Of a stretch of 64,000 bases of DNA, positions 54,001-63,259 are shown in pieces. The DNA is from an uncultured Gammaproteobacteria bacterium. Its GTDB lineage: Bacteria; Pseudomonadota; Gammaproteobacteria; Pseudomonadales; Pseudohongiellaceae. How positions within the stretch are numbered: position 1 is the stretch's first letter; every line of letters starts with the position of its first letter. The DNA is taken from contig CAJXRP010000021.1 in NCBI GenBank assembly GCA_913060495.1, positions 1-64,000 on the forward strand, written 5' to 3'. A model generated the notes under the pieces. The model worked only from the letters and a program-made list of their open reading frames with translations, was not told the origin of the DNA and did no database searches. The translations under genes and the position numbers were made by a program.

Positions 54001-55319
54001 CGCGAGCGCGGAGGACGTCTACCGCCTCCTCCACCACCTGGTTTCCCAGCAGTTCGGCTAGTGGGTTTAGCCTTAAATTTAGAAGCTCTTTCGAATGCCG
54101 GCGCTTTAACCAACATCGCATCTTCTGGATGAATGCAATCCAATTTCGCACCTAGCTTCTCTTCGATATCAGGCAGCAGGAACGAATCTTCCTCGCAGGC
54201 GAAACTAATCGAAGTTCCAATCGCTCCAGCCCTGCCGGTTCGTCCTATGCGATGCACATAGTCCTCAGCCTCTTCCGGCAACGTATAATTAACCACGTGT
54301 GTAACATCGTCGATGTGCAATCCACGTCCGGCCACATCCGTCGCAACTAATACTTTCAGTTTGCCGGTTTTAAAATTATCCAACGTGCGCACTCTTTGGT
54401 TCTGTGCAACCTCACCGGATAACATGCCGCATTCGATCCCATTTCTGTAGAGATTGTCTGCGAGCCTTCTAACCTGATCGCGACGATTACTAAACACAAT
54501 AATCTTCTCTGCTTCGGGTTCGGAAATCAGATTGAATAGCAGATTGTATTTATCCGCAGTAGTAACGAGATATACCACTTGGTCGACAGCGTCCGCTGCC
54601 ACCTGCAAAGGTTCTATTTCGACCATGATCGGATCGACTGCCCAGCGCTGTGCGAGCTCTATAATCGCAGGTGTAAACGTGGCACTAAATAGCAGGGTCT
54701 GACGGCATTCCTTCTTGGGCGTGCGCGAAACCACTGATCGAACCTGCGGGATAAAACCCATGTCGAGCATACGGTCCGCTTCATCTAAGACGAGGACTTC
54801 AATTCCACCGAGATGGAGATTGCCATTCTGCACGAAATCCAATAATCGACCAGGCGTCGCCACTACGATATCTACCGGCTTCGCATCCAGAGCACGATTC
54901 TGTTTTTGGTAATCTTCACCGCCAACCAGAGTTACCACACTCATGCCGCAATCATGTGTTAATAGCTGCGCATCGCTGGCGATCTGTTGAGCGAGCTCTC
55001 TTGTAGGCGCAACTACTAGCGCTCTTGGCTCGGCGATATAACGCTCCTCTTCGATAGGATTCGAAAGAAGATCGTTAATAATAGTAATCAGAAACGCTGC
55101 CGTCTTACCGGTACCTGTCTGTGCCTTGCCGGTTACATCATGGCCGGCAAGCGTATGTACCAGAGACTGCGCCTGGATCGGCGTGCAGTACTCGAAACCC
55201 ATCTTCTTAATCGCATCAGCGAGGGGCTTCTGCAGATCGAATGTACTAAAGGGCAGTTTTACCTGCTCAGGCTTATCTGGCTGCTCTAGCGTTTCTAACT
55301 GTTCGGGCTGTGATTCCAT
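53997..55319 (-). CDS. rhlB: DEAD-box RNA helicase, RhlB-like
   Basis: A 440-residue helicase. The Q motif GFEYCTPIQAQ is followed by motif I AQTGTGKT, Ia PTRELAQQ, Ib TPGRLLD, motif II DEAD, motif III SAT, then IV-VI including ATDVAGRGLHID and HRIGRTGRAG. FEYCTPIQA and DMGFIPQVRSVV are typical of RhlB. The C-terminal tail is short, basic and Gly-rich ([16 protein letters not shown]). It unwinds structured RNA, in E. coli with RNase E; here only RNase G is in the window. Confidence 0.92.
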   Translation of the reverse strand: MESQPEQLETLEQPDKPEQVKLPFSTFDLQKPLADAIKKMGFEYCTPIQAQSLVHTLAGHDVTGKAQTGTGKTAAFLITIINDLLSNPIEEERYIAEPRALVVAPTRELAQQIASDAQLLTHDCGMSVVTLVGGEDYQKQNRALDAKPVDIVVATPGRLLDFVQNGNLHLGGIEVLVLDEADRMLDMGFIPQVRSVVSRTPKKECRQTLLFSATFTPAIIELAQRWAVDPIMVEIEPLQVAADAVDQVVYLVTTADKYNLLFNLISEPEAEKIIVFSNRRDQVRRLADNLYRNGIECGMLSGEVAQNQRVRTLDNFKTGKLKVLVATDVAGRGLHIDDVTHVVNYTLPEEAEDYVHRIGRTGRAGAIGTSISFACEEDSFLLPDIEEKLGAKLDCIHPEDAMLVKAPAFERASKFKAKPTSRTAGKPGGGGGGRRPPRSR

Positions 55320-55494
55320 AGGGGCGGCAATTCAAGTAAAAAAGGGTTAAAGGCTTTCAATGGAATAGAAGAGGCTAGCCACTGAAGCGCCAGCATCATA
55401 GCCCTATGCGCTGGACACTTCAAACTTTGTGCTGGCTAATTTAGCGGGAAATTAGGAGATACTGGCTTGAAAAGCTGCGCTGAAATCGCCACTG

Positions 55495-56238
55495 CTAACC
55501 GCCGCAGGCCCCGCAGCTAGTATCGCGAGGGAGGCGCATCTCACGCCATTGCAGGGTGCTAGCGTCGAGCAAGAGTAGCCGGCCGGTAAGTGGATTGCCT
55601 ATGCCGGCAAGCACTTTTATGGCCTCCATTGCCTGTACTGCGCCGATTATGCCTACCAGCGGCGCCATCACACCGTTCTCGGAGCAGCTCGTATCTTCGT
55701 CATCCCCTGGTGAATATAGGCATTGATAGCAAGGGCTGGTCGGGCTCCTGCTGTCGAAAACAGCCACTTGCCCTTCCATACGAATGGCGGCACCGGAGAC
55801 AAGGGGCTTACCATGCTCGATGCAAGCAGAATTGATCGCGAAACGAGACTTGAAATTGTCGCAGGCATCGACGACGAGATCGGCCTGACTGACCACTTCA
55901 CCTAAATTCGCTCCATCCAAGCGCTTCTGCAGTGCCGTGATTTTTAGATCCGGATTGAGACCCAATAAGGCTTGTTGAGCAGATACCACCTTGGGCTCGC
56001 CGATCATGGATTGATTGTGAGCGATCTGCCTTTGCAGATTGGTCAGCTCGACCACATCATCATCGGCGATAATAAGATGGCCTACGCCCGCTGCTGCGAG
56101 GTACATAGCTGCAGGGCATCCCAAGCCGCCCATGCCGACGATAAGCACGGTCGCATCGATCAGCTTTTGCTGCCCGGCAACATCCATCTCCGGTAGCATT
56201 ATTTGGCGACTGTATCTGAGTAACTGTTCGTCTTTCAT
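55495..56238 (-). CDS. moeB: Molybdopterin-synthase adenylyltransferase (MoeB/ThiF family)
   Basis: A 247-residue E1-like enzyme. The ATP site GMGGLGCPAAMYLAAAGVG is at about 34-52, followed by DDDVVELTNLQRQ, and the zinc Cys pairs are in SPCYQCLY and the C-terminal SCGACGG. It activates the C-terminus of MoaD (or a ThiS-like carrier). It follows prmC by 29 bp in the conserved hemA-prfA-prmC-moeB order, which supports MoeB. Confidence 0.92.
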   Translation of the reverse strand: MKDEQLLRYSRQIMLPEMDVAGQQKLIDATVLIVGMGGLGCPAAMYLAAAGVGHLIIADDDVVELTNLQRQIAHNQSMIGEPKVVSAQQALLGLNPDLKITALQKRLDGANLGEVVSQADLVVDACDNFKSRFAINSACIEHGKPLVSGAAIRMEGQVAVFDSRSPTSPCYQCLYSPGDDEDTSCSENGVMAPLVGIIGAVQAMEAIKVLAGIGNPLTGRLLLLDASTLQWREMRLPRDTSCGACGG

Positions 56239-56267
56239 TGCTGTCTGCTTTTGCGTTCTAGAAACAC

Positions 56268-57107
56268 TTATTTAACGTACTGCGCCTTCGTCAATCTATC
56301 CAAATTAGCTAGATCTTTTACACATTCAATATTCTTATAGCCAGTATCGAGCAATATTCTTTCAACTGCCTCTTTCTGCTGAAAGCCATGCTCGATCAAT
56401 AACCATGAACCCTGCTTCAGACAGTGCCGGCTCTGTTCCGCGATGGTGCGAATATCTGCGAGACCATTCTCTTCAGCAACCAGAGCGGCGATAGGCTCGA
56501 AAGGCAGACTGCCTTCACTCAAATGCTTATCCCCGGCTTCCACATAAGGAGGATTCGCCGCAATGAGATCGAAGTGATCAGCAGGTAGCTCATCACACCA
56601 CGATGTTTGAATAAACTCAATATTCGAAAGCTGCAGCAACCTCGCATTTTCCTGGGCAACCCCCAGAGCGGCTTCGCTGCTATCAACAGCGGTGACAGCC
56701 CAGTGTTTATTGGCATCCGCCAATGCTAAGGCAATAGCACCGCTACCGGTGCCAAGATCAAGAATTGTGGCGCTAGCGGAATTATCGAGGAGAGTTAACG
56801 CTGTTTCCACCAAGAGCTCTGTCTCGGGACGCGGGATAAGAACCGAAGGGTTTACAATCAACTCAAAATCCCAGAACGCCTGCCTACCCAAGATATAAGC
56901 GACAGGTTCACCAGTCAGGCGCCTGCAACAATAGTTATCAAACTTCTCGAGTTGCGACTCGGTTAACTTCAGGTCTGGCCAGGTAAATAAATATTCTCTG
57001 GGTTTCTCAATAGAGTCTGCAAGAAGTAGGTCGGCATCGAGCTTCCAGCTGTCGCTAACTTGCTGGAGTGTCTTTGCCTGCCCTAGCGCTTGCTTAATCG
57101 TTGCCAT
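56268..57107 (-). CDS. prmC: Peptide chain release factor N5-glutamine methyltransferase
   Basis: A 279-residue SAM-dependent methyltransferase. Motif I LDLGTGSGAIALALA and the substrate-binding NPPYVE are present, and RRLTGEPVAYILGRQAFWDFEL is the usual N-terminal/linker block. It methylates the Gln of the GGQ motif of release factors, and its target gene prfA lies 14 bp upstream. Confidence 0.97.
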   Translation of the reverse strand: MATIKQALGQAKTLQQVSDSWKLDADLLLADSIEKPREYLFTWPDLKLTESQLEKFDNYCCRRLTGEPVAYILGRQAFWDFELIVNPSVLIPRPETELLVETALTLLDNSASATILDLGTGSGAIALALADANKHWAVTAVDSSEAALGVAQENARLLQLSNIEFIQTSWCDELPADHFDLIAANPPYVEAGDKHLSEGSLPFEPIAALVAEENGLADIRTIAEQSRHCLKQGSWLLIEHGFQQKEAVERILLDTGYKNIECVKDLANLDRLTKAQYVK

Positions 57108-57121
57108 CTAGAGATTTGTGC

Positions 57122-58210
57122 CTATTCGTCTTCAGCCAAGCCTGCTAGCAAGTCTGCCTGATACTCATTGATCAGAGGCTGAATCACGGCGCCGAGATCT
57201 CCGGACATAATCTCCGCTAAGTTATAGAGAGTTAACTTAATACGGTGATCGGTAACGCGACCCTGGGGGTAATTATAGGTGCGAATTTTTTCCGAGCGAT
57301 CTCCGCTACCCACTAGCTTGCGCCTATTATCCGACTCTTCCTGATGCTGTGCCTGCTGGGCCTCGTCCATAAGCTTCGCTGACAGCAACGACATCGCCCG
57401 CGCCTTGTTCTTGTGCTGTGACCGCTCGTCCTGACATTCGACAACGATACCCGAGGGTATATGCGTTAATCGAATAGCCGAGTCAGTCTTATTAACGTGC
57501 TGCCCGCCCGCACCACTGGCGCGAAACGTGTCAACACGCAGATCGCCCTTATTGATCTCGATATCATCTATCTCATCCATTTCAGGCATGATCGCGACGG
57601 TGCAGGCAGAGGTGTGAATGCGTCCCTGTGTCTCGGTTTCAGGCACGCGTTGAACGCGATGCGCTCCGGATTCAAACTTAAGCTTCTCGAAGACGTTCTT
57701 ACCTTCAATACGAGTCACGACTTCTTTGTAACCACCATGCTCGCCATGTCGCTCGCTGATAATCTCCAGCTTCCAGCCTTGCAGCTCTGCATAACGGGAA
57801 TACATACGCAGCAAATCACCTGAGAATATTGCCGCCTCATCGCCGCCGGTACCCGCACGGATCTCCACGAATACATTAAGTCTGTCTTTGTTATCTTTCG
57901 GCAGCAGCAGGGTCTGCAGACTTAACTCTAACTCTTCCAATTCTGCTGTGTTGCTGCGAAATTCCTCATCCGCCATCTCGCGAATATCTGGATCTGCATC
58001 CTTCTGCATCTCCTTTGTCTGTTCGAGCTCTTCTTCAACCTGAGCGAAGCGGTCATAGTTCTTCACCAACTCTTCGATCTCCGCGTACTCCTTAGACAAG
58101 TCACGAAAGCGATTCTGATTGGAGATGATCTCCGCATCGCTCAGCAATGCCTCCAACTCATCGAAGCGATCCTTTAGGTTATCTAACTTATTCCGTATCG
58201 AGTCTTTCAT
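57122..58210 (-). CDS. prfA: Peptide chain release factor 1
   Basis: A 362-residue RF1. The tRNA-mimic GGQ is at residues 235-237 ([15 protein letters not shown]), and the stop-codon recognition tripeptide region is PET at 190-192 ([10 protein letters not shown]), consistent with RF1 rather than RF2. There is no programmed frameshift. It lies between hemA (3 bp) and prmC. Confidence 0.98.
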   Translation of the reverse strand: MKDSIRNKLDNLKDRFDELEALLSDAEIISNQNRFRDLSKEYAEIEELVKNYDRFAQVEEELEQTKEMQKDADPDIREMADEEFRSNTAELEELELSLQTLLLPKDNKDRLNVFVEIRAGTGGDEAAIFSGDLLRMYSRYAELQGWKLEIISERHGEHGGYKEVVTRIEGKNVFEKLKFESGAHRVQRVPETETQGRIHTSACTVAIMPEMDEIDDIEINKGDLRVDTFRASGAGGQHVNKTDSAIRLTHIPSGIVVECQDERSQHKNKARAMSLLSAKLMDEAQQAQHQEESDNRRKLVGSGDRSEKIRTYNYPQGRVTDHRIKLTLYNLAEIMSGDLGAVIQPLINEYQADLLAGLAEDE

Positions 58211-58213
58211 GGC

Positions 58214-59569
58214 TTACTTCTTTTTGTCCGTTGCTTCACCGGCTGTAGTTTTAGTTTTAGCTTCTGGGCTTAACTCAAAGAGCTCTGCTGTTAATTCCAA
58301 TAACTCATCGCGACCTTCCGCACTAGCCTTTTTCATCTGCACACTGGGTGAATGAATAAGTTTCTGCGTAAGCGATCGAGCAAGACTGCTGAGAACAGCA
58401 TCTGCCGACTCACCCTTCTCTAAGCCCTTCAACGCACGCTCTAATTCCCGCTCTCGAATAGCGTCGGCCTTGTCTCGAAATGCACGCAGCGTGCTTACCG
58501 CATTCAAAGATCGTAGCGCCTTGCGATAATCTTCCACGCCACGCTCGATAATCGACTCGGCCTGCGCCGCCGCTTCGGCTCGACTCTTCACTCCATCTTC
58601 GATTACTTCGCTGATGTCATCGATACTATATAAGTAGGCATCGGCGATCTCAGAGACTTCCGCTTCGATATCCCGCGGCACCGCGAGGTCTACCAATAAC
58701 ATAGGTTTGTGCTTACGCTGTTTCAGCGCACGTTCGACAGCTCCCTTACCTAATAAAGGTAGTTGGCTATTCGTCGATGAGACGACGATATCCGCCTGGA
58801 TCAACTGCTCGGGTATTTCGGAAAGCAATACGCCGTGCGCATCGAAGCGATTAGCTATCTCCAAGGCATTGTCCAGGGTTCTGTTTGCCACCACTATTTT
58901 ATTCACGCCCTTGTCCACGAGATGCTTAACTACTAACTCAATAGTGCGACCGGCACCGATAAGCAAGACACTAAGGCTAGGCAAGTCTGAGAAGATGCGC
59001 TCCGCCAGTGTCACTGCTGCATAGGCAACGGAAACTGGATTCTCACCGATGGCGGTGTCGGTGCGCACCTGTTTCGCAATCGAGAAAGCCTCTTCAAATG
59101 CGCGACTCAAGGACTGCCCGACAACTTCTTGATCTTTCGATACGGCGTATGCCGATTTAATCTGACCTAATATCTGTGGTTCACCCAACACCATCGAGTC
59201 CAAGCCACAGGAGACCTTCATCAAGTGTCGAATTACGTCTTCACCGCCGTAGGAGTAACTACACTCTTCTAACTCCCGTACTTCTAAGTCATGAAACTTG
59301 GACAGCCATGCCACTACTTCTGCCTGACGATCAAGCAACTGCCGATTCTGGCCAAGCTCATCGCCGTCCGAAGCCTCGGCATCACCCTCAACAAAATCCA
59401 AGTAGATCTCTGTTCGATTGCAGGTAGAGACGAGAACTACCTCCTCAATCACTGGCAATGCATGAATCTCGGCAAGGGCCGACTCCACGATCTCCGGAGG
59501 GAAAGCCACCTTCTCGCGCATTTCGATATTCGCCGTGTTGTGGTTTATACCTACTAGTACCAATGCCAT
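58214..59569 (-). CDS. hemA: Glutamyl-tRNA reductase
   Basis: A 451-residue enzyme, slightly longer than average. The catalytic Cys50 lies in STCNRTEIYLD, VGINHNTANIEMREK is the N-terminal signature, and the NADPH domain has LLIGAGRTIELVVKHL. The C-terminal dimerisation helix is followed by a short Lys-rich tail. It makes glutamate-1-semialdehyde for tetrapyrroles. It is divergent from the TPR lipoprotein gene with 218 bp between. Confidence 0.97.
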   Translation of the reverse strand: MALVLVGINHNTANIEMREKVAFPPEIVESALAEIHALPVIEEVVLVSTCNRTEIYLDFVEGDAEASDGDELGQNRQLLDRQAEVVAWLSKFHDLEVRELEECSYSYGGEDVIRHLMKVSCGLDSMVLGEPQILGQIKSAYAVSKDQEVVGQSLSRAFEEAFSIAKQVRTDTAIGENPVSVAYAAVTLAERIFSDLPSLSVLLIGAGRTIELVVKHLVDKGVNKIVVANRTLDNALEIANRFDAHGVLLSEIPEQLIQADIVVSSTNSQLPLLGKGAVERALKQRKHKPMLLVDLAVPRDIEAEVSEIADAYLYSIDDISEVIEDGVKSRAEAAAQAESIIERGVEDYRKALRSLNAVSTLRAFRDKADAIRERELERALKGLEKGESADAVLSSLARSLTQKLIHSPSVQMKKASAEGRDELLELTAELFELSPEAKTKTTAGEATDKKK

Positions 59570-59711
59570 GGATTAACCGTTAAAGCGGATCGTAGTGAAA
59601 TCGCGACTATCGCCGCGGATTAGTTTGCCAATATAAAGGGGCCGCTATGGTACTAAATATCGACTCCAGTTCCCATTAGAGACTGATCACTCATTCTGGA
59701 CAAAAACTAGA

Positions 59712-59740
59712 CTGAAGGCAGGCAGAGTAACTGCTACAAT
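59712..59740 (+). promoter_or_regulatory. Possible promoter for the TPR lipoprotein-lolB-ispE genes
   Basis: TACAAT (59735-59740) lies 17 bases after CTGAAG (59712-59717). The -10 is good and the -35 is weak. It is located 48 bp before the ATG. Confidence 0.35.
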
Positions 59741-59787
59741 GCAGACCTAAATAAACACAACACCTTTGTGCACCAAAATTGTAAAAT

Positions 59788-61530
59788 ATGATAAATATCA
59801 AAAAGTTATCCATCATGCTAGCCTGCGCAGCCCTTGCCGGATGTGCCACCTCCGTACCACCAAGCGAGACCGATGGAGCAGCTGCGAGAGCCATGCCCAC
59901 ACTGGTACTGCAAGAACCCACAGCCGAAATCGAGTACGGCAGCTTTACCGAAGACCAACTCTATGAAGCCATTATCAGCGAACTGAGCGCCCAACGCGGC
60001 CAAGTCGCCGAAGCTGGCGAGAGCTATTTCGATCTGGCCGTGTCTACCCGCGATATCACCATAATCCAGCGTGCCATCCAGTTCGCCTCGGTCAATAGCG
60101 ACATCAACGCCCTATTGCAGCTCGGTATGCTCTGGGCGCAACTCGAACCGACAAATCCACAGCCACAACTATTACTCAGCATTCAATTCCTAGAAAGCGG
60201 CGCCTTCGAGCAAGCTATCTCCCATATGTCCAGAGTACTGGAGTTGGGTGGCAACATGGATTTCGCAGTGCTGTCCTCCCGTACAAGTCGCCTCGACCCT
60301 AAGGTTAGAGCGGTGTTGATCGAAAATCTGCGAGGTTTAAAAGGCGAATTCAGCAATCAGGACTCTATCCATCTAACCCTAGTGCAGCTGTTAGCACAGA
60401 ATGGGGATTTTCAAGAAGCGCTAACAGAACTGAATTTACTGAAAGAAGATACTGAGCCTACACCGAACACGGTTATGCTTGAGGCGCAGATTTTGCAGAA
60501 CATGGACCGATCCGAGCGTGCAATGCGTGTCATGCGCAGCGGCATCGCCAAGTTCGATACGGACAAGGCACTGCGCCTAAGTTATGCACGCATGCTTATT
60601 CAGAATGAAGAATATGAACAAGCTCAGAAGCAATTTCAGATTCTCGTGGAGCAAGACCCACAGGACTGGGAAACACTCTATTCTGTAGCGCTACTGGATA
60701 CCCAACTCCAAAACTTCGACCAAGCCATCGCCGCCTACACCAAGTTAATTGGCGTAAACCAAAACGCAGATGACAGTCACTACAACTTGGGCCTCATCTA
60801 TCAAGAGCAGGGTAATCTAGACAAGTCGATCGAAAACTTTCGGCAGGTGCGCATTGGCACGAATAACTTTCTCGCGGCCCAACAACAGGCGACGCGACTC
60901 TCGATTCAAAGCGGACGCCTTGAGGATGCTCATGACTGGCTGAGCCAACTCTCTCGCGGTCAGCCCCGACTAGAAGTCCTCTTTACAACGATCGAGTCCA
61001 CACTCCTTATTCAGGAAGAACATCCCGATGCGGCGGAGCAGCTTCTCAACACTGCCTTGAACAAATTCCCGAATGAAACGGACCTACTGTTTGCACGCGT
61101 CCTCTATTACGACTCGCAAAGCGATAAAGAGGGATCCGAGCGCGATCTAAGGCAAATCATTCTCATGCTGCCCGAAGATTCCCGCGCATTGAATCATCTC
61201 GGCTATATGCTCGCCGATCAGACAACACGCCATGAAGAGGCGCTGGAGTTGATCGAACGCGCGATCGCCATTTCTCCAGATGACCCCGCCATCATCGACA
61301 GTCTCGGTTGGGCTCTGTATAAGGTTGGCCGCTATGAGGAATCTCTGGTGCAGATGCGCCGCGCCTTCGCCGCCTTCCCTGATGACGAAGTAGCATCCCA
61401 TCTTGGTGAAGTACTTTGGGCGCTGGAGCGTTTCGACGAGGCTATGCGCGTCTGGCAAGACGCACTCGAGACGGACCCCGAGAGCCCGCTTATTGCCGAG
61501 GCAATGGAAAGACTGCAAGTCGCAGAATGA
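59788..61530 (+). CDS. Outer-membrane TPR lipoprotein (PA4667-like)
   Basis: A 580-residue protein with a lipobox LAGC (Cys at about residue 19) and at least ten TPR-like helix pairs covering most of the mature chain; the clearest are DDSHYNLGLIYQEQGNLDKSIENFRQV and DPAIIDSLGWALYKVGRYEESLVQMRRAF. A homologue of similar size sits between hemA and lolB in Pseudomonas. It is likely an outer-membrane scaffold; its role is unknown. lolB begins within its stop codon. Confidence 0.88.
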   Translation: MINIKKLSIMLACAALAGCATSVPPSETDGAAARAMPTLVLQEPTAEIEYGSFTEDQLYEAIISELSAQRGQVAEAGESYFDLAVSTRDITIIQRAIQFASVNSDINALLQLGMLWAQLEPTNPQPQLLLSIQFLESGAFEQAISHMSRVLELGGNMDFAVLSSRTSRLDPKVRAVLIENLRGLKGEFSNQDSIHLTLVQLLAQNGDFQEALTELNLLKEDTEPTPNTVMLEAQILQNMDRSERAMRVMRSGIAKFDTDKALRLSYARMLIQNEEYEQAQKQFQILVEQDPQDWETLYSVALLDTQLQNFDQAIAAYTKLIGVNQNADDSHYNLGLIYQEQGNLDKSIENFRQVRIGTNNFLAAQQQATRLSIQSGRLEDAHDWLSQLSRGQPRLEVLFTTIESTLLIQEEHPDAAEQLLNTALNKFPNETDLLFARVLYYDSQSDKEGSERDLRQIILMLPEDSRALNHLGYMLADQTTRHEEALELIERAIAISPDDPAIIDSLGWALYKVGRYEESLVQMRRAFAAFPDDEVASHLGEVLWALERFDEAMRVWQDALETDPESPLIAEAMERLQVAE

Positions 61531-62174
61531 ATACCCTACTAGTGCAGGACAATTCACTTAAGGCCATTGCTCGAGTGGTGGCAGGCCCACTTCTCGCCGC
61601 AGGACTGCTATCAGCCTGCAGCACTATCGCACCCCCTGCTGAGGAGAACAGCGATTGGGCGCGCCAGCGTGACCAATTACAAAATCTGGATTCCTGGGAA
61701 CTGCGCGGTCGCGTAAATGTGCGCTACGACAATGAATCCCATACGCCGCGCATCAATTGGCTGCAACAGAACGTCGAGTATCACATAAGCCTATGGGGAA
61801 CCTTTAACGCCGGCAACACACAGATCGTCGGTCGCCCCGGCTACGTTACTCTAGAAAACGATGGTGAGACACTTACAGCGAATAGCCCAGAAGAACTCAT
61901 TCTGCAGCAATTGGGCTATGAACTTCCCATCTCACAACTGAACTACTGGATTAAGGGCCTACCCTCTCCCGATTCTGAGCCGCAGCTGCGCTTCAACGAA
62001 CTCAACCAACTCACCACTATCGAGCAGGCAGATTGGACCATCAACTTGAGTGACATGCGCCAATACGGACCAATCAGCCTCCCGCGACGCGTAGAGTTAA
62101 CCCGGCCGCGCAACGATATTCGTCTACGCTTTATCGGACTCAACTGGACTGCCGACGAATTGGCCGAAGAATAG
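61527..62174 (+). CDS. lolB: Outer-membrane lipoprotein receptor LolB
   Basis: A 215-residue lipoprotein. The start at ATG 61527 overlaps the preceding stop (ATGA); a longer frame to 61416 is not credible. The lipobox is LLSAC near residue 29. The mature domain has LDSWELRGRVNVRYDNESHTPRINW and VEYHISLWGTFNAGNTQIVG, the LolB fold that accepts lipoproteins from LolA and inserts them in the outer membrane. The gene order with ispE is conserved. Confidence 0.94.
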   Translation: MNTLLVQDNSLKAIARVVAGPLLAAGLLSACSTIAPPAEENSDWARQRDQLQNLDSWELRGRVNVRYDNESHTPRINWLQQNVEYHISLWGTFNAGNTQIVGRPGYVTLENDGETLTANSPEELILQQLGYELPISQLNYWIKGLPSPDSEPQLRFNELNQLTTIEQADWTINLSDMRQYGPISLPRRVELTRPRNDIRLRFIGLNWTADELAEE

Positions 62175-62179
62175 ATAGT

Positions 62180-63037
62180 ATGACTACTAAGCAATCAAGC
62201 CAATTCTTGGCCCCCGCCAAGCTGAACCTGTTCCTGCATATCCTTGGCCGTCGTGAAGATGGCTATCATGAGCTACAGACGGTGTTCCAGCTATTAGATT
62301 TTGGCGATCAGATGGCCTTTGAGGCGAATGACAACGGCATACTCAGCCTGCACCTATCCTCAAGCGAGAACGTCGCAACTGACACCCCTTTGGATAACAA
62401 CCTGGTGACTAACGCCGCGACGCTACTGAGGCTAGAAGCAGGTAATCCGCGGCTTGGAGCCAGCATTAGCCTGTATAAGCGACTACCAAGCGGAGCTGGT
62501 CTCGGCGGAGGCAGCTCGAATGCCGCCACCTGCCTGCTCGCCTTAAACCGACTCTGGAAGCTAAATTTGAGCACAGATAAGCTCTGCGAGATCGGCGTCA
62601 AATTAGGGGCCGATGTGCCGGTATTCATCCGCGAAAAATCCGCTTGGGCCGAAGGAATCGGTGAGCAGCTCAGCCCTGTAGAATTGGGTGATAGCTGGTA
62701 TCTGGTGGTATCGCCGAAGTGTTCAGTCTCGACTGCAGAGATTTTTTGTCATGAACATTTGACACGGAACTCCCAAGCAATCAAAATGGCCGACTTTCTG
62801 GCAGGCAGCGCCCGAAATGACTGCGAATCAGTCACTCGAAAACTGTATCCAGAGGTAGATCAGGCATTCAAAACTTTGGCTCAATTCGCCGATTTTAGGA
62901 TGACTGGAACAGGCTCAAGCCTTTTTGCTAGCTTCGAAAGTGAAGCAGCTGCCAAGAAGGTATTGAATGCACTACCAGACGATCTACCGGGTTTCGTTGC
63001 CAAGGGCATCGATTCTCTAGAACAGAAGTACAGCTAG
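62180..63037 (+). CDS. ispE: 4-diphosphocytidyl-2-C-methyl-D-erythritol kinase
   Basis: A 285-residue GHMP kinase of the MEP isoprenoid pathway. PAKLNLFLHILGRREDGYHELQT is the N-terminal substrate motif with the catalytic Lys, and LPSGAGLGGGSSNAA is the ATP loop. The C-terminal MTGTGSSLFASF is the third GHMP motif. It starts 5 bp after lolB. Confidence 0.97.
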   Translation: MTTKQSSQFLAPAKLNLFLHILGRREDGYHELQTVFQLLDFGDQMAFEANDNGILSLHLSSSENVATDTPLDNNLVTNAATLLRLEAGNPRLGASISLYKRLPSGAGLGGGSSNAATCLLALNRLWKLNLSTDKLCEIGVKLGADVPVFIREKSAWAEGIGEQLSPVELGDSWYLVVSPKCSVSTAEIFCHEHLTRNSQAIKMADFLAGSARNDCESVTRKLYPEVDQAFKTLAQFADFRMTGTGSSLFASFESEAAAKKVLNALPDDLPGFVAKGIDSLEQKYS

Positions 63038-63049
63038 AAGACGATTTAT

Positions 63050-63124
63050 TGGGGTGTCGCCAAGTGGTAAGGCACAAGGTTTTGATCCTTGCATGCGTTG
63101 GTTCGAATCCAGCCACCCCAGCCA
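63050..63124 (+). tRNA. tRNA-Gln (anticodon UUG)
   Basis: A full cloverleaf of 75 bases including encoded CCA. The acceptor stem pairs TGGGGTG (63050-63056) with CACCCCA (63114-63120), the discriminator is G63121, the anticodon arm is CAAGG-TTTTGAT-CCTTG with anticodon TTG at 63082-63084, and the T arm contains GGTTCGAATCC. It lies between ispE and prs, as in related bacteria. The genome also has gatCAB, which can form Gln-tRNA(Gln) from Glu-tRNA; whether glutaminyl-tRNA synthetase exists cannot be seen here. Confidence 0.98.
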
Positions 63125-63130
63125 TTTTCT

Positions 63131-63187
63131 AAGACAGTTACAGAATGAATCACGAGTTTAGTAAGAGCTAGATAAAGTAACTGTCTT
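63131..63187 (+). terminator. Stem-loop between tRNA-Gln and prs
   Basis: AAGACAGTTAC (63131-63141) pairs perfectly with GTAACTGTCTT (63177-63187) around a 35-base loop and is followed by a short TT then A-rich sequence. It may be a weak terminator after the tRNA or a structured leader of prs; the long loop makes a strong terminator unlikely. Confidence 0.45.
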
Positions 63188-63259
63188 TTAAAAAATTATC
63201 CATACCAAATAGAACGATTCATCCCGAGCTGCTCATACCAACACTTATAGGAACTCACC

